A DNA stretch of 64,000 nucleotides, from positions 1,984,001-2,048,000 of the forward strand of contig NZ_CP022958.1 in assembly GCF_006496635.1 (NCBI RefSeq), written 5' to 3'. How positions within the stretch are numbered: position 1 is the stretch's first letter; every line of letters begins with the position of its first letter. The DNA is from Azoarcus sp. DD4 (GTDB lineage: Bacteria > Pseudomonadota > Gammaproteobacteria > Burkholderiales > Rhodocyclaceae). Position numbers and translations under genes: made by a program. This document shows, one piece after another, positions 48,246 to 56,625 of this stretch. The notes beneath the pieces were generated by a model that saw nothing but the letters and a program-made list of their open reading frames with translations, was not told the DNA's origin and ran no database searches.

Positions 48246-49202
48246 ATGGCACAGATCACCGTACAGGAAGCGATCGAGCAGGCGCTGGCCGAAGAAATGC
48301 GCCGCGATCCGGGCGTGATGCTGATGGGCGAGGGCGTCGCCACCAAGCGCCGCGGCCTGGTGGAGGCCTTCGGCCCGGAGCGGGTGCGCAACACGCCGCT
48401 TGCCGAGGGCATCATCGCCGGTACCGCGGTGGGCGCCGCGGCGATGGGGCTGCGACCGGTTGTCGACCTGCTGTTCGCGCCCTTCCTCTGCTATGCGATG
48501 GACGAGATCGTCAACAGCGCCGGCAAGCTGCGTTACCTCTCGGGCGGACAGTTCGAGTTCCCGATGGTGGCGATCTCGATGACGGGCGCCGGCTGGTGCG
48601 TCGGCTCCCAGCACAACCACAACGTCGAGGCCTGGTTCGCCCATTCGCCCGGCCTGAAGGTGGTGATGCCGGCCAGCGTGGCCGATTTCAAGGGGCTGTT
48701 GAAGAGCGCCATCCGCGACAACAATCCGGTGCTGTTCTTCGTCGATATCGGCCTGGCCTATGCCAGCGGCGAGGTGCCGGAGGGCGACTGCCTGGTGCCC
48801 ATCGGCAAGGCGGCGGTGCTGCGGCAGGGCACCGACGTGAGTCTGGTGTCCTACGCCAAGACGGTGGATGTCTGCCAACGCGCGGCCGACGCCCTGGCCG
48901 GACAGGGCATCTCCGCGGAGGTGATAGACCTGCGCAGCCTCAAGCCGCTGGATACCGAGACGGTGCTTGCATCGGTACGCAAGACCGGCCGGGCGGTGGT
49001 GGTGCACGAGGCCAGCCGCAGTTACGGGGCGGGTGCCGAGGTGTCGGCGACCATTACCGAGCAGGCCTTCGATGCGCTCAAGGGGCCGGTCCTGCGCGTG
49101 GCCGGGCCGGATGCGCCGGCGCCGGCAAGCTATCCGCTGGAGCAGGCCTTCGTGCCCCAGCCCGATGCAGTGGTGGCCGCAGTGCGGCGCCTGCTCGGCT
49201 GA
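48246..49202 (+). CDS. Thiamine-dependent dehydrogenase E1 beta subunit (PdhB/AcoB-like)
   Basis: A 318-residue E1 beta subunit, partner of the preceding gene (11 bp apart). It shows NTPLAEGIIAGTAVGAAAMG, the glycine-rich MTGAGWCVGSQHNHNVEAW, and a transketolase C-terminal domain (VSLVSYAKTVDVCQRAADAL, DLRSLKPLDTETV, VVVHEASRSYGAGAEV). These are typical of PdhB/AcoB/BkdB. The substrate cannot be told from sequence. The gene is followed by a GST on the same strand after 139 bp, not by E2 or E3. Confidence 0.92.
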   Translation: MAQITVQEAIEQALAEEMRRDPGVMLMGEGVATKRRGLVEAFGPERVRNTPLAEGIIAGTAVGAAAMGLRPVVDLLFAPFLCYAMDEIVNSAGKLRYLSGGQFEFPMVAISMTGAGWCVGSQHNHNVEAWFAHSPGLKVVMPASVADFKGLLKSAIRDNNPVLFFVDIGLAYASGEVPEGDCLVPIGKAAVLRQGTDVSLVSYAKTVDVCQRAADALAGQGISAEVIDLRSLKPLDTETVLASVRKTGRAVVVHEASRSYGAGAEVSATITEQAFDALKGPVLRVAGPDAPAPASYPLEQAFVPQPDAVVAAVRRLLG

Positions 49203-49341
49203 CACGCAAGCGGCGGTCCCATCCTTCTGGCGGCGGGGGGCGAGCGCGCTTGCGCCCGGCGGAACGGAGCTTGCTTCGTGTCCTGTCAAGGCGCATTCGT
49301 GTGCGTTTCGCGACATCCCTGCCAACCAGACGGAATTCCGC

Positions 49342-49956
49342 ATGAAGTTCTACATGACCCCCGGCTCGTGTTCGACCGGCATACACATCCTGCTCGAAGA
49401 GATCGGCAAGGTCTTCGAGGCTTACATCGTCAATCTGCCGGCCGGCGACCACCGCAAGCCGGACTATCTGGCGATGAATCCCAAGGCGAGCATTCCGGTA
49501 CTGGTGCGCGATGACGGTTCGGTGCTGACCGAGTTCCCGGCCATTGCCTTCTGGCTGGCGCGCGCCAATCCGCGCGCGCGGCTGCTGCCGGAGGACGACG
49601 AAGGCGTGGCCCGCGTGCTGGAACACTTGTGCTACGTCACCGCCACCATCCACGGCCAGGGTTTCACCCGCATCTTCACCACCGATGCCTACACTGCCAA
49701 TCCGGCCGAACACGATGCTGTCAAGGCGCGCGGGCGTGAAATCGTCGATGCCGGCTTCGCGGTGATGGAAGCGGCGCTGGCGGACAAGGATTACCTCGTC
49801 GGCAACTTCTCGATCGCCGATGCGGCGCTCTTCTACGTCGAGTTCTGGGCCGACCGCATCGGCATCCCCTTGCCACCCAATTGTCTTGCGCACTACCAGC
49901 GCATGCGGGCGCGGCCGGTGGTGCAGCAGGTCCTGCGCGAGGAAGGCTATCGCTGA
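49342..49956 (+). CDS. Glutathione S-transferase (beta-like)
   Basis: A 204-residue GST. The N-terminal thioredoxin fold begins MKFYMTPGSCSTGIHILLEE with C10 at the place of the beta-class catalytic cysteine. NPKASIPVLVRDDGSVLTEF has the cis-proline and the glutathione gamma-Glu site. The C-terminal helical domain ends with KDYLVGNFSIADAALFYV, the conserved N-capping box. It conjugates or reduces substrates with glutathione in the cytosol; the natural substrate is unknown. Confidence 0.92.
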   Translation: MKFYMTPGSCSTGIHILLEEIGKVFEAYIVNLPAGDHRKPDYLAMNPKASIPVLVRDDGSVLTEFPAIAFWLARANPRARLLPEDDEGVARVLEHLCYVTATIHGQGFTRIFTTDAYTANPAEHDAVKARGREIVDAGFAVMEAALADKDYLVGNFSIADAALFYVEFWADRIGIPLPPNCLAHYQRMRARPVVQQVLREEGYR

Positions 49957-50051
49957 GCCGGGCGGCGGCGGGGACGGTTGGCCTTGCGGGTAGAATGCGG
50001 GCTCGATTCGGGGGCAGCCCCGGTCTTCATGGTCTGCCCCCACCTTCCCCT

Positions 50052-50990
50052 ATGCAAGCGATCACCCAGCAGATGGCGCTGTCTGCGCCGCTGTTCCTTC
50101 TTGTCTTCGTCGGCTATGCCTTGATCCGCCTGGCGGGCTGGCCGCGGTCGATCGGCGATGCGCTATCGCGCTTCGTCTTCGCGGCTGCGCTGCCGGCGAT
50201 GCTGTTCCGCCTGATGAGCGATTTCTCGCGCCTGCCGCCGGTCGATGCGCGCCTGCTGATCGCCTTCTTCGGCAGTTGCCTGGTGGTGTTCGTGATCGGG
50301 CGCATCGTGGCCTGGCGCCTGTTCGGACTCGACGGCGTGGCCCAGTCGGTGTTCGCGCTCGGCGGGGTGTTCTCCAACAACGTCATGATCGGTCTGCCGA
50401 TCGCACGTCTTGCGTTGGGCGAGGCAGCGGTGCCTTCGGTGGCGCTGGTCCTGGTGTTCAATGCGCTCATCCTGTGGACGCTGGTGACCACCTCGGTGGA
50501 GTGGGCGCGCCACGGCCGCTTTTCCGCCGGGGGCTTTGCCAAGACGGCACGGGGCGTGATCACCAACCCGCTGATCGCAGCCATCCTGTCGGGAACGGCC
50601 TTCGGTTTCGTTGGCCTCGCTTTGCCGGACTTCATCGATACCACGCTGGGCATGGTGGCTGAAACCGCCGCACCGCTTGCGCTGATGGCGCTCGGCATGG
50701 GCCTGGCGCACTACCGCGTGCGTGACGGCATCGGCATGGCGGCGGCAATCTCGGCCATCAAGCTGCTGGTGCAGCCGCTGATCGTATGGGGCATCGCACG
50801 CGCACTGGGTCTGCCGCCGCTGGAAACCCAGGTGGTGGTCCTGCTTGCATCGACCGCCGTCGGCGTGAATGTCTACCTGATGGCCAGGCAGTTCAATGTG
50901 GTGGAAGGCGCGGTAGCGGGCAGCCTGGTGCTATCGACCCTGCTGTCCGCGCTCACGACGCCCCTGATCCTGGCGCTGGCGACGGGCTGA
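50052..50990 (+). CDS. AEC family transporter (auxin efflux carrier type)
   Basis: A 312-residue inner-membrane carrier with about ten helices in an inverted 5+5 repeat. Family text includes FALGGVFSNNVMIGLPIARL and ITNPLIAAILSGTAFGF, with MALGMGLAHYR before the second half. AEC proteins export or import organic acids such as malate or malonate; substrate unknown here. The ATG at 50052 lies 95 bp after the GST gene. Its last 38 bp overlap the convergent MFS gene. Confidence 0.9.
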   Translation: MQAITQQMALSAPLFLLVFVGYALIRLAGWPRSIGDALSRFVFAAALPAMLFRLMSDFSRLPPVDARLLIAFFGSCLVVFVIGRIVAWRLFGLDGVAQSVFALGGVFSNNVMIGLPIARLALGEAAVPSVALVLVFNALILWTLVTTSVEWARHGRFSAGGFAKTARGVITNPLIAAILSGTAFGFVGLALPDFIDTTLGMVAETAAPLALMALGMGLAHYRVRDGIGMAAAISAIKLLVQPLIVWGIARALGLPPLETQVVVLLASTAVGVNVYLMARQFNVVEGAVAGSLVLSTLLSALTTPLILALATG

Positions 50991-52242
50991 CTGCGGCAAC
51001 AGGCGTCAGGCGGCGCAGGCGCAGGGCGATGGCGAAGGTCAGCGCCGTGCCGAGGCCGAGCAGCAGGGCGACTCCTGCCCAGCGCGCCGAACTCCAGGCG
51101 AAACCGGCCAGCGTGCCGATCACGCTGCCGCCGAGGTAGTAGCTGCACAGGTAGAGCGCGGCCGCCAGCGCCCGGCGCTCCTGGGCGCGTCGTCCCACCC
51201 AGCCGCTGGCGGTAGTGTGGCTGGCGAAGAAACCGAAGGTGAACACCGCCACCCCCAGGATGATGACCGCGAGCTGCCCGCTGGCGGTCAGCGCGAGGCC
51301 GCCGGCCATCAGGCATACCATCATCCAAAGCACGTTGCGGCGACCGAAGCGGTCGGCAAGGCGGCCGACCCAGGCCGAGGCCCAGGTGCCGATCAAGTAG
51401 AGCAGGAACACCGCGCCGATCGCCGTCTGGCCGAGATGGAAGGGGGCGTCGTGCAGGCGGAAGCCGAGGTAGTTGTAGAGGCCGACGAAGGCGCCCATGA
51501 TCAGGAAGGCGGTCAGGAACAGCCAGGGCAGGCCTGCGTCGCGGAAGATGTCGGCCGCGTCGCGCGCGATGCGCAGCGGCGTCGCCGGGCGCGGACGGAA
51601 ATGACGGGAGGCGGGCAGCCCGTGCCAGAACACCACGGCGGCGATGCCGCCGAGCACGCCGAGCATGACCAGCGCGATCCGCCATGAGCCCCATTCCGTC
51701 AGCAGCGCGGCGAGAAAGCGGCCGCTCATGCCACCGAAGGCATTGCCGGCGATGTAGATGCCCATCGCCCGCCCTTGGGCGTTGGGCGCCACCTCTTCGC
51801 CGAGATAGGCCATCGCCGCTGCCGGCAGGCCGGCGAGTGCCATGCCGAGCAGGGCACGCAACACCAGCAACTGGTTGAAGTCGCTGACCGCCGCGCTGGC
51901 CAGGGCGATCAGCGCCGCCAGCGCCAGTGAGCCCTTCATCACCTTCTCGCGGCCGTAGCGGTCGGACAGCACGCTGGCCGGAATCAGGCTCAACGCCAGT
52001 GCTGCCGTGCCGGCCGACACGGACAGGCTGGCGTGTGCCGGGCTGACGCCGAATACCGCGGCGAGCAACGGCAGCATCGGCTGGGTGCCGTACAGCATGG
52101 CGAACGTGGCGAATCCGCCGAGAAACATCGCCAGATTGGCGTGCCGGAAGGCGGCGGTGCCAGCCTCCAGTTGTACGGCCGTGGCCGGCGGCAGCACTGG
52201 CTTGGCGAGCGGAACTGCAGTGGTGGCGGGTGGGGGAGACAT
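50953..52242 (-). CDS. MFS transporter (YnfM-like)
   Basis: A 429-residue major facilitator with 12 predicted helices. The loop 2-3 signature appears as SVLSDRYGREKVMKGS and its second-half counterpart as GRLADRFGRRNVLWMM. The architecture and the opening FATFAMLYGTQPMLPLLAAVFGVSP match the YnfM/arabinose-efflux-like subgroup of drug and metabolite exporters. It is divergent from a LysR-type regulator, with 112 bp between the starts, a common arrangement for a regulator and its target. GAGGATTTCCCCG supplies the ribosome-binding site. The 3' end overlaps the AEC gene by 38 bp. Confidence 0.92.
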   Translation of the reverse strand: MSPPPATTAVPLAKPVLPPATAVQLEAGTAAFRHANLAMFLGGFATFAMLYGTQPMLPLLAAVFGVSPAHASLSVSAGTAALALSLIPASVLSDRYGREKVMKGSLALAALIALASAAVSDFNQLLVLRALLGMALAGLPAAAMAYLGEEVAPNAQGRAMGIYIAGNAFGGMSGRFLAALLTEWGSWRIALVMLGVLGGIAAVVFWHGLPASRHFRPRPATPLRIARDAADIFRDAGLPWLFLTAFLIMGAFVGLYNYLGFRLHDAPFHLGQTAIGAVFLLYLIGTWASAWVGRLADRFGRRNVLWMMVCLMAGGLALTASGQLAVIILGVAVFTFGFFASHTTASGWVGRRAQERRALAAALYLCSYYLGGSVIGTLAGFAWSSARWAGVALLLGLGTALTFAIALRLRRLTPVAAVSPSPAPGSGAS

Positions 52243-52354
52243 CGGGGAAATCCTCGGGGCCAGTGCGCGGTGCCTAGCGTGGATGTGATCCTAGGTTGCG
52301 GATCAGTCATCAGTCCAATATATTCGATATGGTCTATTGATATGTTTTGTATAT

Positions 52355-53248
52355 ATGGAACTGCGTCACCTGCGCTACTTCGTCACCGTGGCCGAAACGT
52401 TGAACTTCACGCGGGCTGCCGAGCGTCTGCACATCGGCCAGCCGCCCCTGTCGATGCAGATACGTGACCTTGAAACCGAGATCGGCGCAGTGCTGTTCGA
52501 GCGCAGCCGGCGCAAGGTCGAGCTGACCGAGGCGGGCAAGCGCTTCCTGCCGCGTGCCCGCAATATTCTCGAACAGGCTGTGCTTGCGGCGGACGAGGCG
52601 CGCCGGACAGCCCGCGGCGAGGTCGGCGAACTGCGCGTGGGCATCACGTCGTCCTTGCCCTACACGGCCATCCTGCCGGATGTGCTCGGCGCCTTCCGCC
52701 GCCGTCATCCCGGCCTGCGCCTGCAGGTGACGGAGATGTTTTCCGCGGACCAGTTCCTGGCGCTGGAACAGGGCCGCCTCGATGTCGGTCTGGTGCGGCA
52801 TGACGTTGCCGAGGCGCCTCCCGGCATCGTCATCCGCGAGATCGGTCGCGATGGCCTGCGGCTGGTGGTCAACGTTGCCCATCCGCTCGCCGCGCAGGAT
52901 TCGGTTGCGTTCCGTGATCTGCGGGGTGAGGAATTCATCAGCTTTCCCGCCGACGCCGGCACCGGCCTGCCGGGCATCCTGCTGCGCCTGAGTCGGGCTG
53001 CCGGTTTCGAACCCCGCATCGTGCAGATCGCGCGCGAGGCCACCACGCAGATCGGTCTGGTCGCCGCAGGGCTCGGCGTTGCGCTGTTGCCTGGTCCGCT
53101 CGAATGCGTGCGGATTCCGCGCGTGCGCTATCTGCCGGTGAAGGACGAGGGCGCGGACTTTCCGCTGGCAGTGGCCTGTACCGAACGCAAAGGGAATCCC
53201 GCGGTAAGCCGCTTCCTCGAAGTGCTCGACGATATCCGCCGTTCGTGA
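52355..53248 (+). CDS. LysR-type transcriptional regulator
   Basis: A 297-residue LTTR. The winged HTH occupies residues 1-60 (MELRHLRYFVTVAETLNFTR, AERLHIGQPPLSMQI). The two-lobed effector domain follows (GELRVGITSSLPYTAILPDV, LGVALLPGP). I chose the conserved start MELRHLRYF at 52355; no clear Shine-Dalgarno is visible. It is divergent from the MFS exporter, so it probably controls it through the AT-rich intergenic stretch (52310-52352), which contains ATAT-rich dyads and possible T-N11-A boxes. Confidence 0.94.
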   Translation: MELRHLRYFVTVAETLNFTRAAERLHIGQPPLSMQIRDLETEIGAVLFERSRRKVELTEAGKRFLPRARNILEQAVLAADEARRTARGEVGELRVGITSSLPYTAILPDVLGAFRRRHPGLRLQVTEMFSADQFLALEQGRLDVGLVRHDVAEAPPGIVIREIGRDGLRLVVNVAHPLAAQDSVAFRDLRGEEFISFPADAGTGLPGILLRLSRAAGFEPRIVQIAREATTQIGLVAAGLGVALLPGPLECVRIPRVRYLPVKDEGADFPLAVACTERKGNPAVSRFLEVLDDIRRS

Positions 53249-53368
53249 GCTTCGGCCCCGGGGTGGTTTTGTCGATAGGCGCTCGCCGCGTAGAATGCAG
53301 GCAATGCGTTCGCGGTCCCGTGACCCTTCAGCGACGCCAGACCCAGACCAGGGAAGACTGCCATCGAC

Positions 53369-55879
53369 ATGCCCGTTTCATCTGGCCACGCCTCGCTGTC
53401 CGACGCGGAAGGCCCGTTCCGCCCTGACGGCGTCTTCCTGCAAACGGTGCTCGATGCCATTCCGGCGCCGGTTTTCTTCAAGGACGCCACCGGCCGCTAC
53501 CTGGGATGCAACACGGCTTTCCTGGAGTTCCTCGGCTACCAGGCCGATCGCATACTCGGAAAGTCGGTGTTCGATCTGTCGCCGCAGGATCTCGCGGCCC
53601 GCTATCACGCGCAGGATCAAGTCCTGTTCGACCAGCCGGGCGAACAGGTTTACGAAGCCCAGGTGCAGAACGTTCGAGGCGAGCGGCGCGACGTGGTGTT
53701 CTACAAGGCGACCTTTCGCGATGCCCAGGGGCGTGTCGCCGGGCTGGTCGGCACCATCCTCGACATCACCGACCGCAAGCGGGCCGAGGGCCGGGTGCGC
53801 GACAGCGAACAGCGCCTCGGTGCGCTGATCGAAGCCTTGCCCGATGCGGTGTTCTTCAAGGATGGTCTCGGCCGCTGGCTGGTCACCAACGGCAGGGCAC
53901 AGGCCCTGTTCGGCTTGGGCGATACGGCCTGGTACGGCCTGACCGACCATCAGCTCGCCAAACTCGACCCGGCGCACGCCGAGACCTACCAGACCTGCGC
54001 CGAGAACGATGAAGCCGTCTGGCGGCAGGGGGGCGCCTACCAGTCGAGCGAAGTGGTGGAGGATCCGGAAGGCCGGAGGCGGATCTTCGACGTCACCCGC
54101 ATCCCGCTCTTCGGCGCTGCCGGCGAGCGGGACGGTCTGGTTGTGGTGGGGCGCGACGTCACCGACCGGCGTGTCGTCGAGGAGCGCCTGCGACAGGCCG
54201 CAACGGTGTTCGACAACACCATCGAAGGCATCTCCATCACCGATCGCAACGGCATCATCCTGTCGGTCAATCCGGCCTTCAGCCGCATCACCGGTTATGC
54301 CGAGAGCGAGGTCGTCGGTTGCCACACCCGCGTCCTGCAGTCCGGCCGCCACAGCCGTGACTACTACCGGGCGATGTGGCGCACGCTGGCCAGGACGGGG
54401 CAGTGGCAGGGCGAGATCTGGAATCGGCGCAAGACCGGCGAGGTCTATCCGCAGTGGCTGACCATCGGCACGGTGCGCAATGAGGAAGGCGAGGTCAGCA
54501 ACTACGTGGCGGTGTTCTCGGACATCTCCCAGATCAAGGACGCCCAGACGCAGCTCGAACGGCTGGCGCACTACGATCCTCTGACCGGTTTGCCCAACCG
54601 CGCGCTGCTCGACGACCGCCTGGAGCACGCGATCTCGCGGGCACGCCGCGCCGGCACCTCGGTGGCTGTGCTCTTTCTCGACCTCGACGGTTTCAAGAAC
54701 GTCAACGACAGTCTCGGGCATCCGGCCGGCGACAGGCTGCTGCAGATCGTCGCCGAGCGTCTGTGTGCGGTGCTGCGCAAGGAAGATTCGGTGTCGCGCT
54801 TCGGCGGCGACGAGTTTGCGGTGGTGCTGGAAGACGTCGTGCTGGGCGAGGCCGTATCCGAGGTGGCCGAGCACATCATCGACGAGATCGCGCGACCGCT
54901 CGATCTGGATGGCCATGGCGCCCGCGTGTCGGCCAGCATCGGCATCGCGTTGTTCCCGCGTGACGGCAACGACGCGACCTCGCTGATCAAGGCGGCGGAC
55001 ACGGCGATGTACCGCAGCAAGGCGCTGGGCCGCAATACCTTCAGCTTTCACCACGAGGACATGGCGCAGGCGGCGCACCGGCGTCTCGCGCTCGAGCACG
55101 GACTGCGTCAGGCGCTGGAGCAGGACGGGTTCGAGCTCTGGTTCCAGCCGCAGATCGATCTGCGCAACGGAAGGGTGGCCGGTGCCGAGGCACTGCTGCG
55201 CTGGCGCGATCCGCAGCGGGGGCTGGTGTCGCCGGCCGAGTTCATCCCGCTGGCCGAGGAGACCGGGCTGATCGTGCCGATCGGCATCTGGGTGCTGGAG
55301 GAAGCCTGCCGGGCCGCACGAGGCTGGCTCGATGCCGGACTGGCACCGGGGCGTATCGCGGTGAACGTGGCCGCGCCGCAGATCGAGCGTGGTGGCTTCG
55401 AGCACGCGGTGGCTCGCGCACTGGAGGTTTCCGGCCTGCCGGCGACCGCCCTCGAGGTGGAAATCACCGAAGGTTCGTTGCTGCGCAGCGCAGACAACGC
55501 GCGACGTGCGGTCGCTGCCTTGCGGGCGCAAGGGGTGGCGGTCGCAATCGACGACTTCGGCACCGGCTATTCCTCGCTTGCCTACCTCAAGAATCTGGCG
55601 ATCCAGACCTTGAAGATCGATCGCGAATTCGTGCGCGACCTGCCCAATGACGCCGGCAACCTGGCGATCACCCGTGCCGTCATCGCCATGTGCCGTAGCC
55701 TGGGTTTTGCCGTTGTGGCCGAAGGCGTGGAAGAAGCCGGGCAGGCCGAATTCCTTGTTCGCGAAGGCTGCGACCTTGCCCAGGGCTATCTGTTCGCGCG
55801 GCCGATGCCGGGGGCCGAGTTTGCCGCATGGCTGGCGGCCTACCGGCCCCACGTCCATGCACAGGCCGCCAACGGTTAG
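53369..55879 (+). CDS. PAS-PAS-PAS-GGDEF-EAL cyclic-di-GMP protein
   Basis: An 836-residue soluble protein. Three PAS domains (about 20-140, 145-270 and 275-395) are followed by GGDEF (about 405-565) and EAL (about 575-825). Both catalytic motifs look intact: FGGDEF near 478 and EALLRW near 606, with DDFGTGYSSLAY, KIDREFV and AEGVEEAG. The EAL asparagine region reads NVAAPQI instead of NLSxxQL. It could both make and break c-di-GMP, with the PAS array setting direction by redox, oxygen or ligand. No transmembrane helix is visible. Confidence 0.93.
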   Translation: MPVSSGHASLSDAEGPFRPDGVFLQTVLDAIPAPVFFKDATGRYLGCNTAFLEFLGYQADRILGKSVFDLSPQDLAARYHAQDQVLFDQPGEQVYEAQVQNVRGERRDVVFYKATFRDAQGRVAGLVGTILDITDRKRAEGRVRDSEQRLGALIEALPDAVFFKDGLGRWLVTNGRAQALFGLGDTAWYGLTDHQLAKLDPAHAETYQTCAENDEAVWRQGGAYQSSEVVEDPEGRRRIFDVTRIPLFGAAGERDGLVVVGRDVTDRRVVEERLRQAATVFDNTIEGISITDRNGIILSVNPAFSRITGYAESEVVGCHTRVLQSGRHSRDYYRAMWRTLARTGQWQGEIWNRRKTGEVYPQWLTIGTVRNEEGEVSNYVAVFSDISQIKDAQTQLERLAHYDPLTGLPNRALLDDRLEHAISRARRAGTSVAVLFLDLDGFKNVNDSLGHPAGDRLLQIVAERLCAVLRKEDSVSRFGGDEFAVVLEDVVLGEAVSEVAEHIIDEIARPLDLDGHGARVSASIGIALFPRDGNDATSLIKAADTAMYRSKALGRNTFSFHHEDMAQAAHRRLALEHGLRQALEQDGFELWFQPQIDLRNGRVAGAEALLRWRDPQRGLVSPAEFIPLAEETGLIVPIGIWVLEEACRAARGWLDAGLAPGRIAVNVAAPQIERGGFEHAVARALEVSGLPATALEVEITEGSLLRSADNARRAVAALRAQGVAVAIDDFGTGYSSLAYLKNLAIQTLKIDREFVRDLPNDAGNLAITRAVIAMCRSLGFAVVAEGVEEAGQAEFLVREGCDLAQGYLFARPMPGAEFAAWLAAYRPHVHAQAANG

Positions 55880-55921
55880 CCTGTTCCGAAGCCAGATTCC
55901 GTTCCTGATGCGAGGTTACCG

Positions 55922-56611
55922 ATGAAGCATTTGCCGCCGAGTACGCCGTCCAATCCGTTTGCAGAATTGTCCGATGCCTGGACGGAGAGTTGGACTCAGC
56001 CCTGGTCCGCATGGCAGACCTGGTCGCGGCTGTGGGGTGAGCAATGGCAGCGTTGGTTCGATGCGCTTGCCGCGGTCCCCACGCCCTGGTTGCCTGCCCT
56101 GGCGGAAGAGCGCAGGAAGCAGCCGGAGGCGATCGACTTTTTCCTGCCCTGGCTGCCGCGGGCGGATTTCCGCATGGGGTGGCAGGGCGTCGATGCCGGG
56201 CGTGATACCGTCCATGCAATGCTGCGTGCCGCCGTCCCGGCCGCGGGCCTGTTCGGTGCGCTCGCTTATCGTCCGGCTGGCGACGAGAAGGCGATCGATG
56301 TCCAGCCGGCGGCGCAGTCGGCGGAAGCGAGGCCGCTATCGCTGGTCGAGCCGAAGGTCGAGACCACGAAAGCCGTGGCGCCGGTCAAGCGCAGCCCACG
56401 CAAGGCGACGACCGCTGCGAAGGCGTCTGCGGTGAGTAAGGGCGGATCGGCAAAGCGGGCGGGCGGTGTGCCGGTCGCGACCGCGGTTCCGGCGCCCGCC
56501 CAGGCGGCCGTGGTCGAGTCCGCCGAAGCGCAGAGGCCGAAGGCTGTCAGGCGCAAGGCCGTGAAACCGGCCACGGCGCCAGCCTCCGGGCAGAAGCCGG
56601 AAGGCGCCTGA
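55922..56611 (+). CDS. Unrecognised Trp-rich protein with basic Ala/Lys/Pro tail
   Basis: A 229-residue protein that I do not recognise. Residues 15-80 are unusually tryptophan-rich (WTESWTQPWSAWQTWSRLWG followed by QWQRWF). From about residue 140 the sequence becomes a low-complexity tail of Ala, Lys, Val, Pro and Arg (KAVAPVKRSPRKATTAAK). This layout resembles phasins of the PhaF/PhaI type or histone H1-like proteins, where a granule- or helix-binding domain carries a DNA-binding AK-rich tail, but no family motif confirms it. GAGG precedes the ATG. It lies 42 bp after the GGDEF-EAL gene on the same strand. Confidence 0.7.
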   Translation: MKHLPPSTPSNPFAELSDAWTESWTQPWSAWQTWSRLWGEQWQRWFDALAAVPTPWLPALAEERRKQPEAIDFFLPWLPRADFRMGWQGVDAGRDTVHAMLRAAVPAAGLFGALAYRPAGDEKAIDVQPAAQSAEARPLSLVEPKVETTKAVAPVKRSPRKATTAAKASAVSKGGSAKRAGGVPVATAVPAPAQAAVVESAEAQRPKAVRRKAVKPATAPASGQKPEGA

Positions 56612-56625
56612 TCGGGGTCCGGGGA

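Noticed and set aside
53378..55858. An 826-codon open frame opposite the PAS-GGDEF-EAL gene
   Set aside because: The plus-strand reading has five recognisable domains with intact motifs; the antisense reading has none.
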